From: Bacilli bacterium
GTDB taxonomy: Bacteria; Bacillota_I; Bacilli_A; RFN20; CAG-826
Direction: 5' to 3'
NCBI GenBank assembly: GCA_017470115.1
Contig: JAFUEZ010000016.1
Coordinates: 1-60,307 of the forward strand
Length of the DNA stretch: 60,307 bases
Positions 1-8,189 of the stretch are shown piece by piece. The translations under genes were made by a program, and so were the position numbers. The number at the start of each line of letters is the position of its first letter. Within the stretch, counting starts at the first letter, position 1. The notes under the pieces were generated by a model. That model saw nothing but the letters and a program-made list of their open reading frames with translations. It did no database searches and was not told the DNA's origin.

Positions 1-27
1 CTCTTTTGTCATATGCTTTTGTTTCAT
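1..27 (-). CDS. 5' end of a divergent gene (partial)
   Basis: Only the first nine codons (MKQKHMTKE) lie in the window; the rest runs off the left edge. The call rests on a strong Shine-Dalgarno sequence, AAAGGAGG on the minus strand at about 35-42, ideally spaced from the ATG at 27. No product can be named from nine residues. It is divergent from asnA and shares the intergenic region with it. Confidence 0.5.
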
Positions 28-186
28 ATGTTGACCTCCTTTCGACGGAAGCATAGACATATAAAACATAACATTTGTAAGAGAAAATGCCGAAAAACAA
101 AGTTTAATTCTAAAAACGGAATTAAGTTTTTCAAGTTATATTTATTTTTCTTTTTCGATATTTTTTTACACTTTTGAAGCTTTAAG

Positions 187-195
187 TGTTAATAT
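187..195 (+). promoter_or_regulatory. Extended -10 promoter of asnA, probably leaderless
   Basis: TG-T-TAATAT ends only 7 nt before the asnA ATG at 203, so the expected transcription start is at or within a base or two of the start codon. There is no Shine-Dalgarno sequence between them. A TTTACA at 165-170 could be a weak -35. Confidence 0.45.
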
Positions 196-202
196 ATCTC
201 TT

Positions 203-1204
203 ATGGATTACGAGGTAAAGAATTACAAATCAAAATTATCATTGCTCGAAACAGAAGAAGCGATTAAATTTGTTAAAGATGATTTTGAAAAGAGATTAGC
301 CAAAAAGCTTGATCTCCACAGAGTTTCTGCACCTCTTTTTGTTTATTCTCACTCAGGTTTAAACGATGATTTGAATGGTCATGAGCGTAAAGTAGCTTTT
401 GATGCAAAGTATATTGATGACAATATTGAGATTGTTCAATCTCTTGCAAAACGGAAACGCCATGCTTTATCACGTTATGATTTTCCTGTTCATAAAGGTC
501 TTTATACAGACATGAATGCTATTAGACGTGATGAAGAATTAGATAATATTCATTCTATTTATGTTGATCAATGGGATTGGGAAAAAATCATCACTCACGA
601 AGAAAGAACGAAGAAATATTTGTTCCAAATAGTTAGAAAAATATATAATGTTTTTCTTGATGAAGAAAAGCGAATTAATAAAAAATATCCTTGTTTTGCA
701 AGGAAATTGCCTAAAAATATTACATTTATTTCAACAAAAGAGCTTGAAAAAATGTATCCAAATTTAACAAGAAAAGAAAGAGAAAAAGAATTTGCTAAAA
801 AGGTAAAAGCTTATTTCTTATATCAAATTGGATGGCCATTAAAAGATGGTGAGCCTCATGATGGCAGAGCATCCGATTATGACGATTGGAAACTTAATGG
901 CGATATTATTTTTTATAATGCAGTAATCGATAATGCATTTGAAATTTCATCAATGGGTATTAGAGTTGATGAAGAAAGCGTTGTTAAGCAAATCAAATTT
1001 AAAAAAGAAGAAGAAAAGTTCAATTCTCCATTTGTGAAAGAGTTATTAAATAAAGAATTACCTTACACAATAGGAGGTGGAATTGGTCAATCAAGACTTT
1101 GTATGTTCTTCCTTGAAAAAGCTCATATTGGAGAAGTTCAAGCTTCACTTTGGGACAAAAAATATTTAGAAAAATTGAAAGAGCAAAATATCTATTTACT
1201 TTAG
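203..1204 (+). CDS. asnA: Aspartate-ammonia ligase (asparagine synthetase A)
   Basis: This enzyme makes asparagine from aspartate, ammonia and ATP in the cytosol. The 333-residue length fits the AsnA family. The start YKSKLSLLETEEAI and the block RVSAPLFV are the usual N-terminal landmarks. QWDWEK, DGRASDYDDW and the C-terminal GGGIGQSRLCMFFL are the class II aminoacyl-tRNA-synthetase-like active-site segments. The ATG at 203 is kept because the family N terminus begins here, although no ribosome-binding site precedes it. It is a single-gene unit, with a 74-nt gap to the DUF1846 gene. Confidence 0.96.
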   Translation: MDYEVKNYKSKLSLLETEEAIKFVKDDFEKRLAKKLDLHRVSAPLFVYSHSGLNDDLNGHERKVAFDAKYIDDNIEIVQSLAKRKRHALSRYDFPVHKGLYTDMNAIRRDEELDNIHSIYVDQWDWEKIITHEERTKKYLFQIVRKIYNVFLDEEKRINKKYPCFARKLPKNITFISTKELEKMYPNLTRKEREKEFAKKVKAYFLYQIGWPLKDGEPHDGRASDYDDWKLNGDIIFYNAVIDNAFEISSMGIRVDEESVVKQIKFKKEEEKFNSPFVKELLNKELPYTIGGGIGQSRLCMFFLEKAHIGEVQASLWDKKYLEKLKEQNIYLL

Positions 1205-1278
1205 TAAATCTTTAATACAAAGTTAATTATTAAAAAATATTAATAGTATTTAAAATTATTAAATGTGAGGTGATAATT

Positions 1279-2769
1279 ATGGGAAATTTTAACGCTTTTA
1301 ATAATGAGAAATATCTAAAAATTCAAAAAGAAAACATTCTTAAGAGAATTAATCTTTTTGGTGGTCGATTATACCTCGAGTTTGGCGGAAAATTATTCGA
1401 TGATTATCACGCTGCTAGAGTTTTACCTGGATTTAAACCAGATAGTAAACTTCAAATGCTTTTAACTTTAAAAGATCAATGTGAAGTTGTTGTTGTCATC
1501 AATGCAAACGATATTAAAAATAAAAAGATTCGTGGAGATAGCGGAAGAACATATGATATCGAAGTTGAAAGATTAATTACTTCATTTAGAAATGTTGGAT
1601 TATTAGTTTCTAGCGTAGTTATTTCATTTTATGAAAAGAATGCTGAAGTAGATAAATTCATGAGAAGACTTAAAAACTATAAAGTTAATGTCTATAAGCA
1701 TTATAAGATTGCGGGATATCCTCAAAATATTCCTTTAATTGTTAGCGAACAAGGCTTAGGAAAAAACGAATATATCGAAGTTAGCAAGCCATTAGTTGTT
1801 GTTACAGCACCTGGTCCAGGAAGCGGTAAAATGGCGACCTGTTTAAGCCAACTTTATCATGATAATAATAAAGGAATTAAAGCTGGTTATGCTAAATATG
1901 AAACATTCCCAGTTTGGAATTTACCTCTTAATCATCCTGTTAATATGGCATATGAAGCTGCAACAATTGATCTTAATGATGTCAACATGATTGATCCATA
2001 TCACTTAGATGCATATAACATCATGGCCGTTAACTATAATAGAGATGTTGAGACTTTCCCACTTCTTAAAGATATCTTTGTAACCATTCAAAAAGAATCA
2101 CCATATAACTCACCAACAGATATGGGTGTAAACATGGTTGGTTTTGCTATTGAAGATGATGAAGCGGTCAAAAACGCTGCAAAACAAGAAGTAATTCGTA
2201 GATTTTTCAATGCTAAGAAAGATTTCTTATTAGGAAAAATTGGTGAAGAAGCAATGACAAAAATCGAGATGTTGATGAAGAGACTCGATTTAAGTATTGA
2301 AGATAGAAACTGTGTTTCACCTGCTGTTAAAAAGGCTGAAAAGATTGGTTCACCAGTTGTTGCTCTTGAACTTAAAGATGGCACAATCATTACAGGAAAA
2401 AGAAGTACACTTTTAACATCAAGTGCTGCAGTATTATTGAATGCTTTAAAATACTTAGCAGGAATTGATGATAAATTATTATTGATTTCAAGAAATGTTA
2501 TTGAGCCTATCCAAAAATTAAAGCTTGGTGCATTGCATAATCATTCTGAGACGATTCATGCAGAAGAAATTTTGATTGCTTTAGCAATTCAAGCTAATAC
2601 TAATCCTCTTGCTGAATTATGTTTAAGTAAATTACCTGAATTAGAAGATTGTGAAGGCCATTCATCATGCTTACTTGCTCCAGTTGATTTAAAGACGTTT
2701 AAAAAACTTGGTGTTAGAATGACAGAAGAAGCAACAAGTTATTTCTATAAGGTATCGTTGTCAGTATAA
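1279..2769 (+). CDS. DUF1846 family protein
   Basis: A 496-residue cytosolic protein recognisable as the DUF1846/UPF0371 family from its N terminus (FGGKLFDDYHAARVLPGF) and the conserved segment VVTAPGPGSGKMATCLSQLYHD. The family has a P-loop-like N-terminal half, and its biochemical role is not settled. Starting at the ATG at 1279 is preferred over the GTG at 1270, because GAGGTGAT at 1267-1274 overlaps the GTG and is spaced correctly for the ATG. The stop overlaps the start of the next gene (TAATG), so the two are translationally coupled. Confidence 0.9.
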   Translation: MGNFNAFNNEKYLKIQKENILKRINLFGGRLYLEFGGKLFDDYHAARVLPGFKPDSKLQMLLTLKDQCEVVVVINANDIKNKKIRGDSGRTYDIEVERLITSFRNVGLLVSSVVISFYEKNAEVDKFMRRLKNYKVNVYKHYKIAGYPQNIPLIVSEQGLGKNEYIEVSKPLVVVTAPGPGSGKMATCLSQLYHDNNKGIKAGYAKYETFPVWNLPLNHPVNMAYEAATIDLNDVNMIDPYHLDAYNIMAVNYNRDVETFPLLKDIFVTIQKESPYNSPTDMGVNMVGFAIEDDEAVKNAAKQEVIRRFFNAKKDFLLGKIGEEAMTKIEMLMKRLDLSIEDRNCVSPAVKKAEKIGSPVVALELKDGTIITGKRSTLLTSSAAVLLNALKYLAGIDDKLLLISRNVIEPIQKLKLGALHNHSETIHAEEILIALAIQANTNPLAELCLSKLPELEDCEGHSSCLLAPVDLKTFKKLGVRMTEEATSYFYKVSLSV

Positions 2770-3419
2770 TGAGCAAAAATAAGATAACCAACTTAATTTC
2801 TTTAATAATGAACAGTCTAGTAATAATATTTACTGGACTTTCTTTTATTCAATTTTTTGTAAGTTTTGATGGCAATCAACAATTTGTAATTGGCTGGTAT
2901 TCATTAGAATATTTTACAGTTTTATCAAATTTATTTGTCGCATTTACCTGCATTCCTTTTGTTGTATTTAACATTTTAAATATAAAAAATGATACAAATA
3001 ATTTTTCAACAGTTGCTCAAATATTTAAATATGTTGCATGTGTAGCAGTAGGAGTGACTGCTTTAACTGTAATTTTCTTTTTAGGTCCTACACAAGGATT
3101 TGGAATTATGTATAAGAGTGTAAATTTGTTTTTACACCTGATTACACCAATTTTAGCCATTGCTTCTTATTGTTTATTTGAAGGCAATCCAAAATCAAAA
3201 TTCTTAGTTACATGTTTTTCTCCAATCACTGTCTTTGTTTATGGAACAGTATATTTGATTAATGTTTTAATCACAAAAACATGGACCGATTTTTATGGGT
3301 TCAATGCAAATGGCTTGTGGTATGTTTCAATATTTGCAATGCTTATAGCTGCCTATGCGATTGGAGTAGGGATATATTTCCTAACTAAATTAATCTCATT
3401 AAACAATAGAAAAGGCTGA
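2769..3419 (+). CDS. Pr6Pr-like six-helix membrane protein
   Basis: 216 residues with about six hydrophobic helices and no signal peptide. The segment YFTVLSNLFVAF is typical of the Pr6Pr membrane family, whose function is unknown. The start codon overlaps the stop of the DUF1846 gene, so it is expected to be co-transcribed. The TGA stop lies inside the first arm of a terminator hairpin shared with the convergent esterase gene. Confidence 0.75.
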   Translation: MSKNKITNLISLIMNSLVIIFTGLSFIQFFVSFDGNQQFVIGWYSLEYFTVLSNLFVAFTCIPFVVFNILNIKNDTNNFSTVAQIFKYVACVAVGVTALTVIFFLGPTQGFGIMYKSVNLFLHLITPILAIASYCLFEGNPKSKFLVTCFSPITVFVYGTVYLINVLITKTWTDFYGFNANGLWYVSIFAMLIAAYAIGVGIYFLTKLISLNNRKG

Positions 3420-3438
3420 TAACAATCAGCCTTTATTC
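3411..3438. terminator. Bidirectional terminator
   Basis: A perfect 10-bp stem (AAAGGCTGAT, loop AACA, ATCAGCCTTT) sits between convergent genes, with A- and T-rich flanks on either side. Both stop codons lie in or next to the stem. Confidence 0.8.
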
Positions 3439-5262
3439 TTCCATAATTTCATCAAATATCGGATATAAATCTTTATATGGATCTTCAATAGTTTTAACTT
3501 CGTTATCAAATTGAATTATTTTTGCATCGCTTGGATTATATAAATTCCACTCTGGATTTCCATCCCCATTTGGATCTCCAGTTTTTGCAAAATTTGTCCG
3601 ATATTTAACCATGATATCTGATAATTCATAATCTGATTTATTATATCTATAAGTTCTTGGATCTCTATTTAAATTTCCATAGCAATAAACCATTTCTCCA
3701 GAGTGATAACTCTTATAGTATCCATTCTGTTTTGAGAATAAATATTTATAAGTTTTGACTCCGCTTTTGACAGCAAATTTGCTCCATGAGTAGTGAGGAT
3801 AAACAAACCAATAAACAGAAATAATATCTAAAAAAGTTTTGAAAGCGTCGTCATCAGTTTTCAAATTATATAAATTTAACATCTGATTTGCATGGTTTTC
3901 GCCAAATTCTTGGACTAATCTTTCTTTTATATTAGATAAATTTGTTTGTGGTTGACCAGATAATAGATAAGTAGGAATTACAAATGCATCTGACTCCATT
4001 GTATTACAACCATTAAGTAATTCTTCCTCATTATTTTCTCCGGCTTCATATACTTGATATGGATATCTATTAAGTGCATAGCCATCAAGTGTCATTTCAT
4101 TTGGCTCATACTTTGTTTTTACAATTTGAGAAGCAGGAAGCTTACGTAATTCATCAATAGTTTCACATTTTTGTTCTTTCATGAATTCGTTTCCTTGTTC
4201 ATAAGCAGCATCTAATTCTCTAAAAGTATGAGGTGCTTTTTTAAGTACAACTGAACTCGATTCACCAATAGCTCTTTTAAATAATCCATGAGCTAAAGGA
4301 GAAGTGCAAAGAGCAGAAACGCTTGATGATCCAGCGCTTTCTCCAGCAATCGTTACATTGCTTTTGTCTCCACCAAAAGATTCAATATTATTTTGGACCC
4401 ATTCAAGTGCTTTAATTTGGTCCAATAATCCATAATTTCCAGTAGTATGATTTGGAGACTCTGCTTTTAAATCTTCATGAGCAAAATATCCAAAAATTCC
4501 AAGTCTATATGCAATTGTGATCATAATTACATTTTGTTTAGCAGTAGTTTCACCATTATAAGCATAAAAACCTGAGAAACCTCTAGCAAGGGAGCCACCA
4601 TGAATATATACAATAACAGGTAAATTAGTTTCAGTTGTATTAGGTTTCCAAACATTTAAATATAAACAATCCTCTGACATGATGATTTCAGGAGTACTTA
4701 TTAAATAAGGATTCCACCATCTTTCTGCATATATATCTGTTAAAGTATTTGTAATTGCGTTACTAGAATCTTGCATACATTTAGCTTTAAATTTTGAGCA
4801 ATCTAATACTCCGTCCCAGTTTTCAGCGTCAACTGGCTCTTTCCATCTTAAATCACCAACAGGAGCCTTAGCATATGGGATGCCAGCATAAACTTGAACG
4901 GTTTTATCTTTATTATAAACACCTTGTATTTTCCCATTTGCGAGAGTTAAAACTTCAGTTTTTTCAGGATTATCAAAGTCAACTGCAGATTTATAGATCT
5001 CTGAAGGATGTGAAAAAACTAGCATAGTTATCGAATATGCAATAAATCCAAACCAAGCTATTATTTTAAAAAGTATTTTTTTATTTAAAAGGAAAACACA
5101 TAAAGCGATAAAGGCTGCAACACCAATCATCAAAAAGATAAATAGTATAAGTGGACCATTTGTTAAATCGAAAAAGAAAACCAACAAAGTAGTTATTATC
5201 GCCATAACAATTGGGTATACTATCCGAAATATAAGGTGTTTTTTAAAAATAGAATTTTTCAT
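3433..5262 (-). CDS. Membrane-anchored type B carboxylesterase
   Basis: An alpha/beta-hydrolase of the carboxylesterase/para-nitrobenzyl esterase family, 609 residues. The catalytic serine is in GESAGSSSV. The oxyanion region is IYIHGGSLARG (seen as VIVYIHGGS), and SEDCLYLNVW is the family signature. GIPYAKAPVGDLRW marks the N-terminal fold. The first ~95 residues hold about three hydrophobic helices, so the enzyme is probably tethered with its catalytic domain outside; family members without such anchors are usually ~500 residues. Substrate unknown. It is monocistronic, with a TATAAT just 7 nt before the ATG. Confidence 0.9.
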   Translation of the reverse strand: MKNSIFKKHLIFRIVYPIVMAIITTLLVFFFDLTNGPLILFIFLMIGVAAFIALCVFLLNKKILFKIIAWFGFIAYSITMLVFSHPSEIYKSAVDFDNPEKTEVLTLANGKIQGVYNKDKTVQVYAGIPYAKAPVGDLRWKEPVDAENWDGVLDCSKFKAKCMQDSSNAITNTLTDIYAERWWNPYLISTPEIIMSEDCLYLNVWKPNTTETNLPVIVYIHGGSLARGFSGFYAYNGETTAKQNVIMITIAYRLGIFGYFAHEDLKAESPNHTTGNYGLLDQIKALEWVQNNIESFGGDKSNVTIAGESAGSSSVSALCTSPLAHGLFKRAIGESSSVVLKKAPHTFRELDAAYEQGNEFMKEQKCETIDELRKLPASQIVKTKYEPNEMTLDGYALNRYPYQVYEAGENNEEELLNGCNTMESDAFVIPTYLLSGQPQTNLSNIKERLVQEFGENHANQMLNLYNLKTDDDAFKTFLDIISVYWFVYPHYSWSKFAVKSGVKTYKYLFSKQNGYYKSYHSGEMVYCYGNLNRDPRTYRYNKSDYELSDIMVKYRTNFAKTGDPNGDGNPEWNLYNPSDAKIIQFDNEVKTIEDPYKDLYPIFDEIMEE

Positions 5263-5269
5263 ATTTATA

Positions 5270-5275
5270 ATTATA
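5270..5275 (-). promoter_or_regulatory. -10 element of the esterase gene, probably leaderless
   Basis: On the minus strand a perfect TATAAT ends 7 nt before the ATG at 5262. There is no Shine-Dalgarno sequence in the intervening TATAAAT. Confidence 0.4.
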
Positions 5276-5376
5276 ATTTTATTTCTTTTTAATTAAAATA
5301 TTAATGCAAAATGAGTATAATAATAACAGCCAATTGATGGTTGAATATTTTTGTATAGAAATTTGTTGATAAGTTT

Positions 5377-5973
5377 ATGAAATTTATTAAATACGTACCA
5401 AATCTCATAACAGTTATTAGAATCTTAGGAGCTATATCTCTTATTTTTCTTGAGCCATTATCGGTTCCTTTTTTAGTTGTTTACGGCGTTTGTGGTGCTA
5501 CCGATGCAGTTGATGGTTTCATTGCAAGAAAGTTCCATGTTGAAAGTAGACTTGGATCAGTTTTAGATACAATTTCAGATTTTTCTCTATATATAATAAT
5601 GATAGTAAAGATTTTTGGATTTTTACTTGATAATTTACAATTGGCAAACTGGATTTTAGGAATCGCTGGTTGTGTTTTACGTTTGATTTCCTATGGAACT
5701 TGTTTAATCAAGTACAAGAAATTCTCATCTGTTCATACCTACTTGAACAAAGCACTTGGATTTATGTTCTTCTTATATCCGTTTGTATGCTTAGCTCCAA
5801 ATCTTGCATTGATTATTTACACATATGTTATGGCAGGAGTTGCATTGCTTGGAGGACTTGAAGAATTATTAATTCATTTGATAAGTAAAGAATACAATGT
5901 TCATAATAAATCTATTTTCTTAGTTAAGAAAAATGAATTAAATCATGTTCCTACAGCAGAAAACGCTGAATAA
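5377..5973 (+). CDS. CDP-alcohol phosphatidyltransferase family protein
   Basis: An integral membrane enzyme that transfers a phosphatidyl group from a CDP-linked lipid to an alcohol acceptor. The complete family motif DG(x)2AR(x)8G(x)3D(x)3D is present as DAVDGFIARKF...RLGSVLDTISD, near residues 44-70. About five or six hydrophobic helices follow, and the 198-residue length fits. It could be PgsA (phosphatidylglycerophosphate synthase) or a phosphatidylserine or cardiolipin-type enzyme; the motif alone does not decide. No clear Shine-Dalgarno sequence precedes the ATG. Confidence 0.88.
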   Translation: MKFIKYVPNLITVIRILGAISLIFLEPLSVPFLVVYGVCGATDAVDGFIARKFHVESRLGSVLDTISDFSLYIIMIVKIFGFLLDNLQLANWILGIAGCVLRLISYGTCLIKYKKFSSVHTYLNKALGFMFFLYPFVCLAPNLALIIYTYVMAGVALLGGLEELLIHLISKEYNVHNKSIFLVKKNELNHVPTAENAE

Positions 5974-5986
5974 GATTTATAAATTT

Positions 5987-6010
5987 GAATGGTTTATCCA
6001 TTCTTTTTTT
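5987..6010 (+). terminator. Rho-independent terminator
   Basis: GAATGG, loop TTTAT, CCATTC, followed by a run of seven Ts, directly after the phosphatidyltransferase gene. Confidence 0.75.
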
Positions 6011-6031
6011 AAAATTTCTTAAGTATCTTTC

Positions 6032-6059
6032 TTTACATAAAAATTTAATTGCGTACAAT
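6032..6059 (+). promoter_or_regulatory. Promoter of the peroxidase-ohrR operon
   Basis: TTTACA (6032-6037), 16-nt spacer, TACAAT (6054-6059). The -10 element is the first half-site of the OhrR-like operator that follows, so a bound repressor would block RNA polymerase. Confidence 0.6.
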
Positions 6060-6083
6060 TTAATTGTATACAATTGAATTTTA
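6054..6083 (+). promoter_or_regulatory. Two abutting OhrR-type operators
   Basis: TACAATT-T-AATTGTA (6054-6068) is a perfect inverted repeat. It is directly followed by TACAATT-G-AATTTTA (6069-6083), a second copy with one mismatch. TACAATT-AATTGTA is the established operator core of OhrR repressors in Bacillus. An OhrR-like gene lies two cistrons downstream, so autoregulation is the natural reading. Confidence 0.7.
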
Positions 6084-6096
6084 CAGGAGGTATATT

Positions 6097-6558
6097 ATGA
6101 GTTTGTATGAAATTAAAGTCCTTAATAACAAAGGAGAAGAAGTTGAATTATCAGCTTATAAAGGCAAAGTTTTGCTTATCGTTAATACAGCTACAGGATG
6201 TGGATTTACACCTCAATATGAAGCTTTAGAAAATTTATATGAAAAATATAATGAAAAGGGATTTGAAATTTTAGATTTCCCTTGCAATCAATTCTTTGGC
6301 CAAGCACCTGGATCAGATGAACAAATCCATGAATTCTGCACTTTAAAATACAATACAAAATTCCCAAGATTTAAAAAGATTGATGTTAATGGCAAAAATG
6401 AAAGTCCATTATATACATACTTAAAGTCTCAAAAGAAGGGCAGAATTCCATGGAATTTTACAAAATTCTTAGTAAATAGAGATGGCGAAGTTGTTGTTAG
6501 ATTTAAACCAACAGATAAACCAGAAGATTTTGAAGGCGAAATTGAAAAGTTAATTTAA
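6097..6558 (+). CDS. Glutathione peroxidase family protein (thiol peroxidase)
   Basis: A 153-residue peroxidase of the GPx fold that reduces hydroperoxides, in bacteria often with thioredoxin as donor. The catalytic Cys is in NTATGCGFTPQY, in the place where selenocysteine occurs in animal enzymes. The Gln is in FPCNQF and the Trp in WNFTKFLV, completing the triad. The start at 6097 follows the strong ACAGGAGG at 6083-6090; an upstream in-frame ATG at 6064 lies inside the operator and is rejected. The next gene starts 2 nt after the stop. Confidence 0.93.
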   Translation: MSLYEIKVLNNKGEEVELSAYKGKVLLIVNTATGCGFTPQYEALENLYEKYNEKGFEILDFPCNQFFGQAPGSDEQIHEFCTLKYNTKFPRFKKIDVNGKNESPLYTYLKSQKKGRIPWNFTKFLVNRDGEVVVRFKPTDKPEDFEGEIEKLI

Positions 6559-6559
6559 T

Positions 6560-6991
6560 ATGACTGATTTAGAAATAAATGCTTTAAAGATTGAAAATCA
6601 ATTATGTTTTCCATTGTATGTAGCAAGTAAAGAAGTTATAAACAAATACAATCCTCTTCTTAAAAGTGTAGGTTTAACTTATACACAATATATTACTATG
6701 CTAGCTTTATGGGAGTATGCTTGTCTTCCAGTAAAACAACTTGGTGATATTTTAGATTTGGATTCAGGAACAATTACCCCTGTTGTTAAAAAACTAGAAG
6801 AAAAAGGCTATGTTACTAGAATTAGAGAGCATGTTGATGAAAGAAACGTTAGCGTCTCTTTAACAAAAGAAGGCCTAGCATTAAGAGAAAAACTTAAAAA
6901 TGTGCCTTTTGAAATCGCTAAATGTATGAATTTAACAGCAGAAGAAGCTCAAACGCTGTATAATTTATTACATAAGGTTATAGGAAAGTAA
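6560..6991 (+). CDS. ohrR: OhrR-like MarR family peroxide-sensing repressor
   Basis: A 143-residue winged-helix repressor. The N-terminal segment ENQLCFPLYVASKEV carries Cys16 in the position of the redox-sensing Cys of one-Cys OhrR proteins. The wing segment DERNVSVSLTKEG and the recognition region DSGTITPVVKKLEEKGYV are typical MarR. In the family, oxidation of the Cys by organic hydroperoxide releases DNA. It is in one operon with the peroxidase and the cation exporter, and operators matching OhrR lie at the operon promoter. No ohr gene is visible here; the peroxidase takes that place. Confidence 0.85.
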   Translation: MTDLEINALKIENQLCFPLYVASKEVINKYNPLLKSVGLTYTQYITMLALWEYACLPVKQLGDILDLDSGTITPVVKKLEEKGYVTRIREHVDERNVSVSLTKEGLALREKLKNVPFEIAKCMNLTAEEAQTLYNLLHKVIGK

Positions 6992-6993
6992 AA

Positions 6994-8112
6994 ATGAATA
7001 GAGAGAAAAAGATTATTCAAACTAGTTTTGTTGGGATAATTGGCAATATATTTTTGGTTGCCTTTAAAATTTTTGTTGGAATTATAAGCTCTTCAATCTC
7101 GATTGTGACTGATGCAATTAATAATTTAACTGATGCGTTATCTAGCACAATTACGATTATTGGAACTAAACTCAGCAACAAAAAACCTGATAAGAATCAT
7201 CCTTTTGGACACGGAAGAATTGAATATCTTACCTCTCTTTTTATTGCTGTTTTGGTTTTAATTGCAGGCGTTGTGGCTATTGTAGAATCTATAGAAGGAT
7301 TTTTCAAAGCAGATAATACTGCTTCATATACTATTCCTTCAATAATAATTATTTCAGCTGCAATTTTGGTTAAAGTCGGATTAGGTATTTTCTTTAGAAT
7401 AAGAGGAAAGCAATTAAATTCTCAAGCATTATCAGCTAGCGGAGTTGATGCTTTAATGGATAGCGTTTTGTCAACTTCGACACTTGTTGTAGCGATAATT
7501 TGCTTTACAGTAAAAGGGGCTGAAAAATGGCACTTAGAATGCTATCTTGGTATCATAATTGGCTTATTTATTATCAAAGCAGGATTTGATATTTTGAGAG
7601 AATCAATCTCAGAAATTATTGGCAAAAAAACTAGTCAAGAATACAATCAAAATCTAAAAGCAATGATTTTAGAATTTGATGAGGTTAAAGGTGTTTATGA
7701 TCTAATCATTAATAACTATGGACCTGAGATGTTAATAGGTTCTGTCCATATTGAAGTAAGAGATGATATAACAGCTAAAGAACTTGATATCCTTGAAAGA
7801 GATATCGCAGGTAAGGCATTTGAAGAATTTGGAACAATTCTAACTGTTGGAATTTATGCATCAAATGACACTAATGATGATCACAAGAAAATACGTTCAG
7901 AATTATCAAAAACCCTGCAAAAACACAATGAAATTGTTCAAATGCATGGATTTTATATAAATGAAAAACTACATTTAATTCAATTCGATTTAGTTATTAA
8001 ATTTGGAACTGATAATCCAAAAGAAATTGTTGATTCAATCACAAAAGAGTTAAAAGAGAAGTATCCAAATTACGATACTTATATTGTTTTAGACACTGAT
8101 TTTACTGACTAA
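6994..8112 (+). CDS. Cation diffusion facilitator transporter
   Basis: A CDF-family antiporter of 372 residues that exports a divalent metal such as Mn, Zn or Fe in exchange for protons. The N-terminal membrane domain has the signature SIVTDAINNLTDALSS with paired metal-binding Asp residues. It is followed by HPFGHGRIEY. A second D-x3-D site, SGVDALMDS, lies in TM5. The cytosolic C-terminal half is longer than in minimal CDFs and includes the family ferredoxin-like domain from about residue 215 (EVKGVYDLII). The 2-nt gap to ohrR suggests that metal export belongs to the peroxide response. Confidence 0.9.
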   Translation: MNREKKIIQTSFVGIIGNIFLVAFKIFVGIISSSISIVTDAINNLTDALSSTITIIGTKLSNKKPDKNHPFGHGRIEYLTSLFIAVLVLIAGVVAIVESIEGFFKADNTASYTIPSIIIISAAILVKVGLGIFFRIRGKQLNSQALSASGVDALMDSVLSTSTLVVAIICFTVKGAEKWHLECYLGIIIGLFIIKAGFDILRESISEIIGKKTSQEYNQNLKAMILEFDEVKGVYDLIINNYGPEMLIGSVHIEVRDDITAKELDILERDIAGKAFEEFGTILTVGIYASNDTNDDHKKIRSELSKTLQKHNEIVQMHGFYINEKLHLIQFDLVIKFGTDNPKEIVDSITKELKEKYPNYDTYIVLDTDFTD

Positions 8113-8131
8113 TTTTTATTGAAAAATTAGT
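8108..8131 (+). terminator. Stem-loop after the peroxide operon
   Basis: A perfect 10-bp stem (ACTAATTTTT, loop ATTG, AAAAATTAGT) at the stop codon of the CDF gene. It lacks a following T-run, so it may stabilise the 3' end rather than terminate. Confidence 0.4.
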
Positions 8132-8141
8132 GGGTTAATAT

Positions 8142-8169
8142 TTGATAAACTTATAATATTAAGTATAAT
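8142..8169 (+). promoter_or_regulatory. Promoter of the FAD oxidoreductase-cdaA operon
   Basis: TTGATA (8142-8147), 16-nt spacer, TATAAT (8164-8169), followed by GAGG at 8179-8182 and the ATG at 8190. This is a standard vegetative promoter with a short leader. Confidence 0.65.
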
Positions 8170-8189
8170 ATTATAGTTGAGGTTTTCAC

